64,000 nt of DNA, taken from NCBI RefSeq assembly GCF_004745425.1, contig NZ_PGGK01000007.1, positions 62,001 through 126,000 on the forward strand, read 5' to 3'. Made by a program: the position numbers and the translations under genes. How positions within the stretch are numbered: position 1 is the stretch's first letter; every line of letters begins with the position of its first letter. This DNA is from Methanolobus halotolerans. Its GTDB lineage: Archaea; Halobacteriota; Methanosarcinia; Methanosarcinales; Methanosarcinaceae. The notes under the pieces were generated by a model that was not told the DNA's origin, did not search any database, and saw nothing but the letters and a program-made list of their open reading frames with translations. Shown piece after piece: positions 36,561-45,345 of the stretch.

Positions 36561-38264
36561 TCACATAGACTCAGGCGCAGCTATTCCAAGAGTATCAAGT
36601 GCACTTGCAAGTACTATCCTTGCACAGTCCACCAATGCAAGCCTGATTGCCCTCAGTTCTTCATCCTCGGCATTTATTACAGGAACGAACCTGTAGAACT
36701 GGTTGAAAGACTCGGCAAGCTCTCTTGCATAAATGGCAATTGCATTGGGTTTGAGCTCCCTCGCAGAAGTATCTATAACACTGTCAAATGATGCCATCTT
36801 CTTAACCAGATCCACTTCCGTATCCTCTACAAGCAAAGACGGGTCGATAGGCCTGGAAGGGTCCCACAATCCTTCCTCTTCAGCTTTTTTGAGAATATTA
36901 CAGGCACGGGCATGCGAATACTGGATGAAGGGACCGCCCTGCTTCTCAAAGTCCAGGGCTTCCTTCCAGTTGAAGACTGTGGATTTTTCAGGGGAGACTT
37001 TCACGATATCATATCTGACTGCACCTATTCCCACGTTTCTTGCTACCTCTTTCTTGAACTCATCCGGCATCTCAGGCCGACGTTTATCCACTTCTGCATA
37101 TGCCTGTTTCTCGATCTGGTCAAGCAGCTCATCCGCCGGGATGAACTTGCCTCTGCGGGTGCTCATGGAGCCCTCTGGAAGTGAAACGAACTCGAATATC
37201 ACAATCTCAGGCTCACGCTTGCCTATTGCATTCAATGTCGCCTTGAGCTGTCCCGATATCAGTTTATGGTCCGCACCCAGCACATCTATCATCCTGTCGG
37301 CCCTCTCTCCCTTCCATTCGTGGTATGCAAGATCACGTGTGGTATAAAGGGATGTACCATCGGAACGCTGGATAACCAGGGTCTTTTCAAAACCGTAATC
37401 CGAAAGATCTACAACAAGGGCACCGTTGTCAATTTCGGTCCTGCCGATAGCCTTTATTTCCCCGACGATCCTGGAAACTGCACCCGAGCGAATGAAACCG
37501 GATTCATGCGGGAAACTGTCATGAGTGACATTCATACGTTGCAACGTTTCCCTGATACCTTTTATCGCAAAGGCAACAGCATCATCGAAACTCTTGATGG
37601 TCGCCTCATCCCCTTTTTCAACAAGCTGCATACGGCTATCAATCTCAGATACCTTTTCAGGATTTGCAATAAGCTCCGCATTGGCCTTTATGTAAACATC
37701 TGCGATCGCATGGTCTGGCTTTCTTGAGCTGTCGAAACCGAACAGGGAAAGTGCCCATGAGACAATTGCTATCTGGCGGCCCATGTCGTTTACATAGTAC
37801 TGGGTCTCGACATCATAACCAGCACGCCTGAGCACACGCATGAGTGTATCACCGATAATGGAATTGCGGATATGACCTACGTGCAGAGGACCGTTAGGAT
37901 TTGCTGATGTGTGCTCCAGCAATATCCTTCCCTGACAGAAACCACCACCGAAGCCGGCTTCCTCCTGCCTTATCCTGAAAACGGTCTCATCTATATATTT
38001 CCTGTTAGCATCTATATTGATATAGGGACCGACCGTAGTGATCTTTCCTATAAGGGAATCTTCCGGCAAGATTATGGCTTCGGATATCCTTTCAGCAAGC
38101 TCTTTGGGATTCTGTCTGGCCTGTGATGCAAGGCGGAATGCGGCCTTTGAAGCAATATCTGCATGCTGGGATGCTTCCAGCCCAAGATCATCCGTCTGGA
38201 GGCCCAGTGACGCAATGGCATCCCTAAGAATTGAAGTAACCTGTTTTTTAAACTCAAGGAACAA
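36561..38264 (-). CDS. argS: Arginyl-tRNA synthetase
   Basis: Class I synthetase of 567 residues that charges tRNA-Arg. The N-terminal additional domain is at about 1-110. The HIGH motif is GPLHVGHIRNSIIG near 124, and SANPNG just before it is family-specific. The C-terminal half has the DALR anticodon-binding domain, ending LVDCARIVLASALDTLGIAAPESM. Archaeal ArgRS often lacks a canonical KMSKS; here SMSTRRGKF near 355 fills the place. It lies 20 bases downstream of prf1 in a translation operon. Confidence 0.97.
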   Translation of the reverse strand: MFLEFKKQVTSILRDAIASLGLQTDDLGLEASQHADIASKAAFRLASQARQNPKELAERISEAIILPEDSLIGKITTVGPYINIDANRKYIDETVFRIRQEEAGFGGGFCQGRILLEHTSANPNGPLHVGHIRNSIIGDTLMRVLRRAGYDVETQYYVNDMGRQIAIVSWALSLFGFDSSRKPDHAIADVYIKANAELIANPEKVSEIDSRMQLVEKGDEATIKSFDDAVAFAIKGIRETLQRMNVTHDSFPHESGFIRSGAVSRIVGEIKAIGRTEIDNGALVVDLSDYGFEKTLVIQRSDGTSLYTTRDLAYHEWKGERADRMIDVLGADHKLISGQLKATLNAIGKREPEIVIFEFVSLPEGSMSTRRGKFIPADELLDQIEKQAYAEVDKRRPEMPDEFKKEVARNVGIGAVRYDIVKVSPEKSTVFNWKEALDFEKQGGPFIQYSHARACNILKKAEEEGLWDPSRPIDPSLLVEDTEVDLVKKMASFDSVIDTSARELKPNAIAIYARELAESFNQFYRFVPVINAEDEELRAIRLALVDCARIVLASALDTLGIAAPESM

Positions 38265-38284
38265 GATAACACCTCAAAGTACTA

Positions 38285-39535
38285 TCATATACCCGTATTG
38301 AAACGCAGTATCGCAACTATTCCGCCGAAAGCGCTGAACAACTGAGAACCCTCATCAAAGTCCGTTGATATAAAATCCACTTCCGTTGACATCTGATCTG
38401 CAAGTTCGGATAGTTCATCAACCACATCGACCCTTTCAACGATCTCAAGGTTGCTACCGCACTCGGGACACTGACCCGATACATCATCATCCGGCTGGTC
38501 ACCCGGTGTGAAATTCCTGCTTACCTTGTTCTCATAATCACCTGTGGGACATCGCAGGGTCAGACGCTCGGCCCTGAGACCTTCGGATATCATTAATATC
38601 TCCACAGCCCCCATAGTCAGGTTCTGTCTGACCTGTGACTCACCATAGGCAGCTTTTCCTGAGTCGGATACAAGCTCTGCAAGGAAACGCTGCATCAGTT
38701 TTTTCTCAACCATTAGATCAATATCAGCAAGCCTCTCACTGGCAGCATTGACAAGTTCGGAAAGACCGGACTCATCCGTATAGGCGGTATCGAACAGTCC
38801 CAGTATCTTCTTCTGCAATTCATGGTGCAGGAAATCCCCGGAATCAAATTCTTCTTTTGTAGGGGAAGGGCCTCCGATGAGCACACCTTCGAAATCCTTA
38901 TGATCGACTGTAAGGAAAACATCACTTGCAGCTTCACCAATACGCTTATAGAATTCATGGATGGCGATAAGCCTCAGCTGCTGGAACCTGTGAGCACTCT
39001 GACCACCCTTTCTCTGTTTTCCGGGAACCGAGGATGTGAGGTGCCTGTATGATTCAATGTGTTTTCCTACCAGCAGGCCCACCGTGGCTTCTCTCCTGTC
39101 AAGCACAAGCAGACCGAACGTCTTTACGTCCCTTAACATTTCATCGAGTGGTTCAAGGAAGAACGAGGAGTCACAGTGATACCTGTAAGTTACCAGTGGC
39201 TGCGGAGGCTCGACAATCATGGACTCCATATTTGTCTTGTTGGCACCGATGTCCACAGCGCCGGTGAAGAACACAATACCGTTCTCAGGGACCTCTACAT
39301 ACCTCAGCCTGGAAAGCAGGGATTCCAGTGCACCCTGAACATTATCTCTTGTAACCTTGGATTTAATGTTGGCCGCCTGGCCGTGCTCTGTCCTGAGCTG
39401 GGAGGTGACATCGGATATTTGCTTGGTGGGGGGGATATAAAGTGATACCAGTTCAGTACCACGACCCTTCTTGGTTCGCAGTTCCTCTAACTGTTTCTTG
39501 AATTCATACTTAGAATGAGCAGATTGTTCAGACAT
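38285..39535 (-). CDS. prf1: Peptide chain release factor aRF1
   Basis: Recognises all three stop codons in archaea and releases the peptide. It has 416 residues. NIKSKVTR near residue 55 and YHCDSSF (YxCxxxF) near 117 read the stop codon, and RKGGQSAHRF near 175 carries GGQ for hydrolysis. A C-terminal zinc-binding pair remains (CPTGDYENKVSR, CPECGSNLE). This matters here because the organism also reads UAG as pyrrolysine; nothing in the stop-recognition motifs is visibly broken, so competition at UAG is expected. It is upstream of argS on the same transcript. Confidence 0.96.
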   Translation of the reverse strand: MSEQSAHSKYEFKKQLEELRTKKGRGTELVSLYIPPTKQISDVTSQLRTEHGQAANIKSKVTRDNVQGALESLLSRLRYVEVPENGIVFFTGAVDIGANKTNMESMIVEPPQPLVTYRYHCDSSFFLEPLDEMLRDVKTFGLLVLDRREATVGLLVGKHIESYRHLTSSVPGKQRKGGQSAHRFQQLRLIAIHEFYKRIGEAASDVFLTVDHKDFEGVLIGGPSPTKEEFDSGDFLHHELQKKILGLFDTAYTDESGLSELVNAASERLADIDLMVEKKLMQRFLAELVSDSGKAAYGESQVRQNLTMGAVEILMISEGLRAERLTLRCPTGDYENKVSRNFTPGDQPDDDVSGQCPECGSNLEIVERVDVVDELSELADQMSTEVDFISTDFDEGSQLFSAFGGIVAILRFNTGI

Positions 39536-39664
39536 ATTGAAAATACTCCGCGATTGAAGTGAACTATAATTATTTCCTATCTTCGATTAGATTGCTATTT
39601 CATATGACATCTAACTATAAATATAGATTGTGACAAGGACTGTGACAGGCCCGCATCCTGCCAG

Positions 39665-40603
39665 TCAGACAAGGGGCGAGACCGAGCCGTCCTTTGAAAG
39701 TAAGACTACCCTGCTTACCGCTACATCATCAGCTATCCTGTATCCGAGGTTCTCTGCGATCTTCCCGGAAAAGTCAAGCACCTCTTCGTGAGAAGGCATT
39801 GCCTCGCGTGGCAGCCGCTTCCTGGAAAAACCCAGGTGCATGTAAGCCTTGACCTCTATATAATCCGGTTCTGCTTTCCTTATAAGTTCAGCATAGCCCT
39901 CAGGATCGAACATATTCACACCCTTGATCAAAGTTATACGTATGACGGTTCTTGTATCTTTGTTCTTAAGTATTGCAAGGGATTCATTTATCCTGTCCCA
40001 TAACTCAGGAGACTTTGGGGCGCAGACCTTTTCGTAAGTTTGCAGGTCCGGTGCATCCAGACTCATATAAAGTTGCGATGGATCGATCTTTGCCATCATT
40101 GCAGGTACAGTGCCATTGCTCACTACAAAGGTAGTAAAGCCCTGTTCTTTGAACTCCTCTATGAGTTCTGGCAGATGCGGGAAAAGCGTGGGCTCCCCTG
40201 ATAGGGATATAGCCACATGCCGGGGCTCATTGCCCTCCATCCAGAGGTCTCTGGGAGCCGAGTCTCCAAAGCCTGATATGAGCTTTCGCTGAGATTCGAT
40301 ACAAGACCCCACTATTTCCACTGGAGAGTTCCAGTCTCCGGGCATGGGCACATCGATCTCCGTTGGTCTCCAGCAATGCAGGCATTTTTGATTGCACATC
40401 AGTGTCGGGGTCATTTGCAGGCAACGATGGGACTGTATACTGTAAAAGGCGGACTTATAACACTCACCTTCATTTTTGATTGCCCTGCCAAGCCAGAGAC
40501 AAGTCTTCACAGCCGAATGCTTGCCGGCAAGACTGTAGCCCTGTTTTTTCAGCAGACTTTTAAAGTCCGTGATATCATGGACCTTTTGCTTTCTTCTGGA
40601 CAT
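39665..40603 (-). CDS. taw1: 4-demethylwyosine synthase (radical SAM)
   Basis: Radical SAM enzyme that builds the imidazo ring of wyosine on m1G37 of tRNA-Phe using pyruvate. 312 residues. The radical SAM motif is MCNQKCLHCW near residue 69, with the accessory cluster cysteine region SHRCLQMTP just before and a further cysteine in KTCLWLG near 34. VAISLSGEPTLFPHLPEL near 131 is the SAM-binding GEP region. The length and motif order are typical of archaeal Taw1. It is a single gene; the Trm5-like protein at 33115 may act in the same pathway. Confidence 0.94.
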   Translation of the reverse strand: MSRRKQKVHDITDFKSLLKKQGYSLAGKHSAVKTCLWLGRAIKNEGECYKSAFYSIQSHRCLQMTPTLMCNQKCLHCWRPTEIDVPMPGDWNSPVEIVGSCIESQRKLISGFGDSAPRDLWMEGNEPRHVAISLSGEPTLFPHLPELIEEFKEQGFTTFVVSNGTVPAMMAKIDPSQLYMSLDAPDLQTYEKVCAPKSPELWDRINESLAILKNKDTRTVIRITLIKGVNMFDPEGYAELIRKAEPDYIEVKAYMHLGFSRKRLPREAMPSHEEVLDFSGKIAENLGYRIADDVAVSRVVLLSKDGSVSPLV

Positions 40604-40689
40604 TTGGCTGTAATTAAAATTTCAGTATATATAAAGTATGAGTATAGGCAAAACATATTCTGATAAAGTTAAATCCGTCAAAGTATGTA

Positions 40690-41982
40690 TCATTCCTCTA
40701 ATTGGAAAAATATCTTGAATATCTTGATGGAATCCAGGAAGTCCTGTTTGCCCATCAGCTCCCTGGTCGAATGCATTGCCAACATCGGCACTCCCACATC
40801 CACCACATGAACAGGCAGATATTTGCTGAGCAACGGACCCAGAGTCTTTCCTCCCGGTTGATCTGAATGGTTCGTGAATTTCTGATATTTCACACCTGCT
40901 CTGTCACAGAGTTGCTGGAAAGCTGCAATGGTCTCCACTTCTGATGCATATGAACGATTTCCACTGATCTTAATAGTTATTCCTTTGTTCATTACAGGTT
41001 TGTTGGTGATATCGTTCTTTTCACTGTAATTGGGATGGAATCCATGAGCGCCATCAGCTGATATCACAAAGAAGTCCATCATCTGACTGGTGAATTCTTT
41101 TTCTATTCCCGGCGTTACCATAAGAATCCTTTCCAGGATCGTGCTCAGCATCATGGAGTCCGCACCTTGCCGGGTTGTGGAGCCTATCTCTTCATTATCC
41201 ATGAATGCCACCATGTTGATCCCATCCTTATGCTTCGATCCTATAAGAGCTTCCATAGCAGCATAAACCATAGACAGATCATCGATCCTCGGACAAGAGA
41301 TGAATTCTTCTCTGGCTCCCACTAACATACCTTCTTCACAACAATAGACATTCAGATCCATGTCCAGAATATCTTCACGACTCCCCCCGGCTTCCTTCGC
41401 AACAAGATCCAGCAGATAATTATCCTTGATCTCATCTTCAATCAACTGGCTCAGGAGGGGTTGCATTTCTTTTTGCACCTTGAGCTCCACACCTTTATTG
41501 GCCTCGCGGTTCATGTGGATGGCCAGATTCGGGATGATAAGTATTGGTCTTTCAAAATCCAGGTGGATTACTTTAGGCTTTAGCACCTTATCTGACTTCA
41601 CCGCGATCCTTCCGGCGATAGATAAAGGACGGTCAAACCAGGTATTCAGAATAGGGCCGCCGTATCGCTCCACATTCAGTGTCACCAGTCCTTCACTGTC
41701 CGTCTCAGGATTGGGTTTGACCCTGAATCCGGGATTATCCGTATGGGCAGCAATCATCTTTACTCCTTTTGTCAGATATTGATTGCTTCCTATAGTAAAG
41801 CCCACCAGCATGGAAGGATAGGGTGCCAGATAGTATTTCCCCATAGAATCCAACATCCATGGCTCGGTCATATTCAATTCTATAAAGCCTTCAGCATCCA
41901 GGCGTCTTCTTATTGCATCCACCGTCTGAACCGCTGTTGTCGCTTTTTTCATAAATCCAAAAAAATCGCTGATATAATCCAT
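40690..41982 (-). CDS. M18 family metalloaminopeptidase
   Basis: 430-residue aspartyl-type aminopeptidase (cobalt/zinc). Metal ligands are visible: AAHTDNPGF near residue 80, CPRIDDLSMVY near 230, FMDNEEIGSTTRQGA near 257, VISADGAHGFHPNY near 308 and LAMHSTREL near 402. These proteins form large tetrahedral dodecamers. M18 peptidases are mainly bacterial and eukaryotic, so transfer into this lineage is plausible. It is not linked to its neighbours by function. Confidence 0.92.
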   Translation of the reverse strand: MDYISDFFGFMKKATTAVQTVDAIRRRLDAEGFIELNMTEPWMLDSMGKYYLAPYPSMLVGFTIGSNQYLTKGVKMIAAHTDNPGFRVKPNPETDSEGLVTLNVERYGGPILNTWFDRPLSIAGRIAVKSDKVLKPKVIHLDFERPILIIPNLAIHMNREANKGVELKVQKEMQPLLSQLIEDEIKDNYLLDLVAKEAGGSREDILDMDLNVYCCEEGMLVGAREEFISCPRIDDLSMVYAAMEALIGSKHKDGINMVAFMDNEEIGSTTRQGADSMMLSTILERILMVTPGIEKEFTSQMMDFFVISADGAHGFHPNYSEKNDITNKPVMNKGITIKISGNRSYASEVETIAAFQQLCDRAGVKYQKFTNHSDQPGGKTLGPLLSKYLPVHVVDVGVPMLAMHSTRELMGKQDFLDSIKIFKIFFQLEE

Positions 41983-42110
41983 ATGGATAATAGATTCTCA
42001 GGATACTTAATGCTGTAAGTTTATACTGAAAAGAAAAAATTCTCCGGGGAAGGAGGTACAATCCATCTGAAGAATTCAGCCCGGAGAAATAAACAACTGT
42101 CAGAATGGTT

Positions 42111-43130
42111 TCAATATTTGTGGCTCTTCGCCATTTCGATCATTGCCTGAAGGTTCTCGGTAGGTGTCTTGCTGACAATACCACAACCAGGTGCAAGAAG
42201 GCCTACGCCTGCATCCAGGACCTTCCGGGATTCTTCCTTTACGACCTCAGGTGTCTGGTTCCAGAGCACGTTCACGGGATCAAGGTTACCCACGATCACA
42301 GCCTTGTCAACCTTGCTTACTGCAGTTGCAACGTCCACATTCTGGTCAACACTGATAGCATCGACTTCAGAGGCTTCCATAAGTGCAAGGCCCTGAGTGG
42401 TATCACCACATATGTGCAATACTACAGGAACATTAAGCTCATGCATTGCGTCAGCAATCTTTTTGTGGTAAGGCACGACGAACTTCTCATAGAGCTCAGC
42501 ACCGATGAGCTGTGCACTGGCTGTCGGGTCGATGATGACCATGGTGTCAGCACCGTTCTCGACCATCTTCTTTGCGTAGGCGACATTGAAATCGGTTGTG
42601 AACTCCATGAGTTCAAGGCCAAAGGCCTCGTTCGTGAAGATAGCCATGAACCAGTCGTCACCATTGAGGTGCTGGGCAAGAGAGAAAGGACCAATCATAC
42701 TGCCCATAATTGGAAGTTCATCACCATACTTGTCTGCAAGGATCTTGATAGCATCGCATACGACTCCGATTCTTCCATGATCAAGGTCATAGCCTTTTAG
42801 TTTGTTGATCTCCTCTGCGTCCTTTACAACATGACCAACTACTGAAGGCTGCTGTTCCTGAGTTCCCTGTTTGATCTCACAGCCGAAGAACTCAGCTTCT
42901 GCTGTAATATCGAAAGGAACACGTACAGCCTCAAAACCTACGACAGTGTGACCTGCTTCGGCAAGTGCTGCCATCTTTTCTGCGTCATCGTTAGCCTCAG
43001 GCCAGAAGGCTCCGCTGGCTTCCATCTGTTCCACAGTCCCTGTCTGGGTAACTGATACTGCTGGCATCCTGTCAACGGACTGACCGGTCAAGGCACGTGC
43101 TAATCTTTCTTTTGGAGTATATTCAACCAT
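42111..43130 (-). CDS. mtbA: Methylcobamide:coenzyme M methyltransferase for methylamines
   Basis: Transfers the methyl group from MtmC (and from di- and trimethylamine corrinoid proteins) to coenzyme M. 339 residues from ATG at 43130, which follows AGGAG and matches known MtbA length; a frame to 43205 would add 25 unrelated residues. Zinc ligands are in [13 protein letters not shown] near 235 and [17 protein letters not shown] near 310. The uroporphyrinogen-decarboxylase fold is clear throughout. AAAATATATA near 43178-43187 is the probable TATA box. It is the proximal gene of the methylamine island. Confidence 0.93.
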   Translation of the reverse strand: MVEYTPKERLARALTGQSVDRMPAVSVTQTGTVEQMEASGAFWPEANDDAEKMAALAEAGHTVVGFEAVRVPFDITAEAEFFGCEIKQGTQEQQPSVVGHVVKDAEEINKLKGYDLDHGRIGVVCDAIKILADKYGDELPIMGSMIGPFSLAQHLNGDDWFMAIFTNEAFGLELMEFTTDFNVAYAKKMVENGADTMVIIDPTASAQLIGAELYEKFVVPYHKKIADAMHELNVPVVLHICGDTTQGLALMEASEVDAISVDQNVDVATAVSKVDKAVIVGNLDPVNVLWNQTPEVVKEESRKVLDAGVGLLAPGCGIVSKTPTENLQAMIEMAKSHKY

Positions 43131-43748
43131 AATTTTAAGCTCCTGATATGTATAGTAAGATGAAATGCAGATTGCCTGGATATATATTTTACGATTAAGC
43201 GTCAAGTAAATTTAAATATGAGATATACGCAAAACTGACCCGTAAAGAATAAGTAGAAGAAAAATTCAATTTTAGAATATGCTGAACATATAGTGAGAAA
43301 TAAAGAAAAAAGCTTCTTAAGATGCTTATTTTCCAGAAAAAAACAGACCAGTCTTCAAAATATAAATCACTTTATACGTAAAAAATATTGATAGCAGCAT
43401 AAAATATACGTGTTTCTGAATAAGAGGGAAGTAAGCATAAAATATAAATAATATATCACTTGCCCCACCAGTAACAGAATTGAAACTGTATGTTGCACCA
43501 AAACATGGTTCCTAAAGAACAATTTTCACTAGAGCGATCTATTCGAACAGACAAATCCCGTTTGCAAAAAAAGAGTTCAGGAACTAAATTTCTATGAACT
43601 GGCAACGCAGATATACTTAGAGAACCTAGAAAAAACTATAAATATATGTGTAAATAAGCATTTTTATACATAAACAGAAGATTATATGCAATATTACAAT
43701 ATTGTGCCACATAGATCGTATAAATCTGCTCCGGTCTAAGGTGAAAAT
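43131..43748. other. 618-base divergent control region between mtbA and the MtmB paralogue
   Basis: Very AT-rich with no coding frame that I trust. It holds the mtbA promoter (about 43178-43187) and a TATA-like ACTATAAATATATG near 43634-43647 for the plus-strand gene, which predicts a leader of roughly 75 bases. One palindrome in that leader is listed separately. Confidence 0.55.
43689..43704. promoter_or_regulatory. Palindrome in the leader of the MtmB paralogue
   Basis: CAATATT-AC-AATATTG is a perfect 7-bp inverted repeat about 45 bases before the ATG at 43749 and 45 bases after the TATA-like element. It could be an operator or a small RNA hairpin. Confidence 0.35.
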
Positions 43749-45122
43749 ATGCAAAACATGTACAAATATCTCAAAAGTGCAATTGAAGGCGAGGGCAAAA
43801 CCGAAAAACGACATGATCTGGAAGTATTCAAGAGATCAGAAGAACTTGCCTTAAAATATGACATTGAATATGACGGGAATAGTTTCGTACCCATTGACCT
43901 TGAAATGGCAGATGCCACATTCGAAGCAGGCATCGAGCTCCTGCATACCGTAGGCATATACTGCAAAAGTACACAAAGAGTCATCCAGATAGATGAAGAG
44001 GATATCCTGAAATCACTTAACGTTATCAACCCTCTTGAGATAGGCAGACAGAAGGAAAAAATCACCGTGCCTCACAGATATCCACTGGCTTCCATCCCAC
44101 CAGTGATTATCGGAGGACCAATGGGAGGTAGTGTTTCCGAAGAGAACTTCGTCTACATTAACTTAAGCGCAGCAATGGAAAACGTTGTCCAGGGAATTTA
44201 TAGCGGAGCGATGAAACAATTCTGCGGGGAATACATCCGGCCAAAGAGTCCCCTTGAGATGTTGTCAGTTCTGAAAGCAGCAAGGCTTGAAAGGATTGCC
44301 ACAAAGATAGGAGGACGTGAAGGTCTCGCACTTTTAGGGCCCAGCACACCAACTCTTCCCACTTCATATTTGCTTGTATCATCAGATGAACTTTACTCGT
44401 GCAACGACCCGCAGGAAGTATACATGGATGACCTGAAGACTGATTATGAAACACTCTCCAAGTGTATCTACCATCAGGAACACGGAAACCATTATATTTC
44501 CGGCCAGGTGCCTGTCTTCGGCGGACCCTGCATCGGATCACCCGAAGGGCTGGCAATAATAGATGTGGCTGAGACCCTGCAGTCAAAGGTACTTGCACAT
44601 TCAAGCATCCACGCCTCCGGAGCTGTACATGTGGAAAGTGGCTCATCTTCTGCCAGAGAGATAATGTGGGCTTCCAATCTCTCATCCCTTGCCGTCTCCC
44701 GCAACATGAACTATTACACAGCAAGATACTACTGGAATGCGGCAGGCATATGCACGGAAATGATGTTCTGCGAGACCGCAGCCCAGGCGATCGGAGATAC
44801 CGTATGCGGCAGGGATATTCTACTTGGACCGGTAGGAGCACGTGGAGGAGTTCCCGACCACTCATCAGGCGTCGAATCAAGATTCATGGGTGAAATATCG
44901 CAGATGGCAACTCACCTGTCCTTAGAGGAGGCCAACAGGCTGGTAGGAAAGATATACTCCAAGTATGAGGACAAACTAAACAATCCACCCGAAGGAAAAC
45001 CCTTCGACAAATGTTACAGGATAAAATCCGAATACGATCTCGAACCCACCGAAGAATACAACTCACTCTACAGAAAGGTCTCATACGACATTCTTGGAGA
45101 TTTCCCGGGAGAGCCGGTTTAA
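43749..45122 (+). CDS. MtmB-family methyltransferase without pyrrolysine
   Basis: 457-residue paralogue of monomethylamine methyltransferase MtmB (458 residues). The alignment by eye is nearly colinear: GGREGLALLGPS here matches GRPGIAI-Pyl-GPE of MtmB, and codon 196 is TTA (Leu, 44334-44336) where MtmB has UAG. The MtmB Glu229 equivalent is kept (PQEV), but the Glu259 position in DEQMPIFGG reads SGQVPVFGG. No UAG occurs in the frame. AAGGTG seven bases before ATG supports the start. It probably binds a corrinoid protein, but its methyl donor must be demethylated without Pyl chemistry. A quaternary amine is a guess by analogy with non-Pyl MttB proteins. Confidence 0.82.
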   Translation: MQNMYKYLKSAIEGEGKTEKRHDLEVFKRSEELALKYDIEYDGNSFVPIDLEMADATFEAGIELLHTVGIYCKSTQRVIQIDEEDILKSLNVINPLEIGRQKEKITVPHRYPLASIPPVIIGGPMGGSVSEENFVYINLSAAMENVVQGIYSGAMKQFCGEYIRPKSPLEMLSVLKAARLERIATKIGGREGLALLGPSTPTLPTSYLLVSSDELYSCNDPQEVYMDDLKTDYETLSKCIYHQEHGNHYISGQVPVFGGPCIGSPEGLAIIDVAETLQSKVLAHSSIHASGAVHVESGSSSAREIMWASNLSSLAVSRNMNYYTARYYWNAAGICTEMMFCETAAQAIGDTVCGRDILLGPVGARGGVPDHSSGVESRFMGEISQMATHLSLEEANRLVGKIYSKYEDKLNNPPEGKPFDKCYRIKSEYDLEPTEEYNSLYRKVSYDILGDFPGEPV

Positions 45123-45261
45123 AACTGAGCACCCGGATACATCTTTTTTTATCGGGAACAGGGCTTCTTCAAAAACATTTCATTGAATAACTTAAAAATT
45201 GCAGGAACTGCGGGAAGAGCCTATAGACTCACGAAAATTAGTTTTGGAATGTAATTATTCT

Positions 45262-45331
45262 CAAAAAATAGAGAGTGAGCCAGCGGTGATTAGACGCTGG
45301 CTGCTAGGGAAGTGATAAACTATGTTATCAC
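45262..45331 (-). terminator. Two hairpins and U tract after mtmB
   Basis: Read on the minus strand after the mtmB stop: a 7-bp hairpin (GTGATAA 45312-45318 with TTATCAC 45325-45331), then an 8-bp hairpin (AGCCAGCG 45278-45285 with CGCTGGCT 45295-45302), then a U6 tract (about 45263-45268). This is a strong 3' end for the mtmCB message and may also stop the convergent paralogue transcript. Confidence 0.6.
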
Positions 45332-45345
45332 AGTGAGTTAGGGTC

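Noticed and set aside
43131-43205. N-terminal extension of MtbA
   Set aside because: The 25 added residues contain the likely promoter and ribosome site; MtbA proteins begin near the ATG at 43130.
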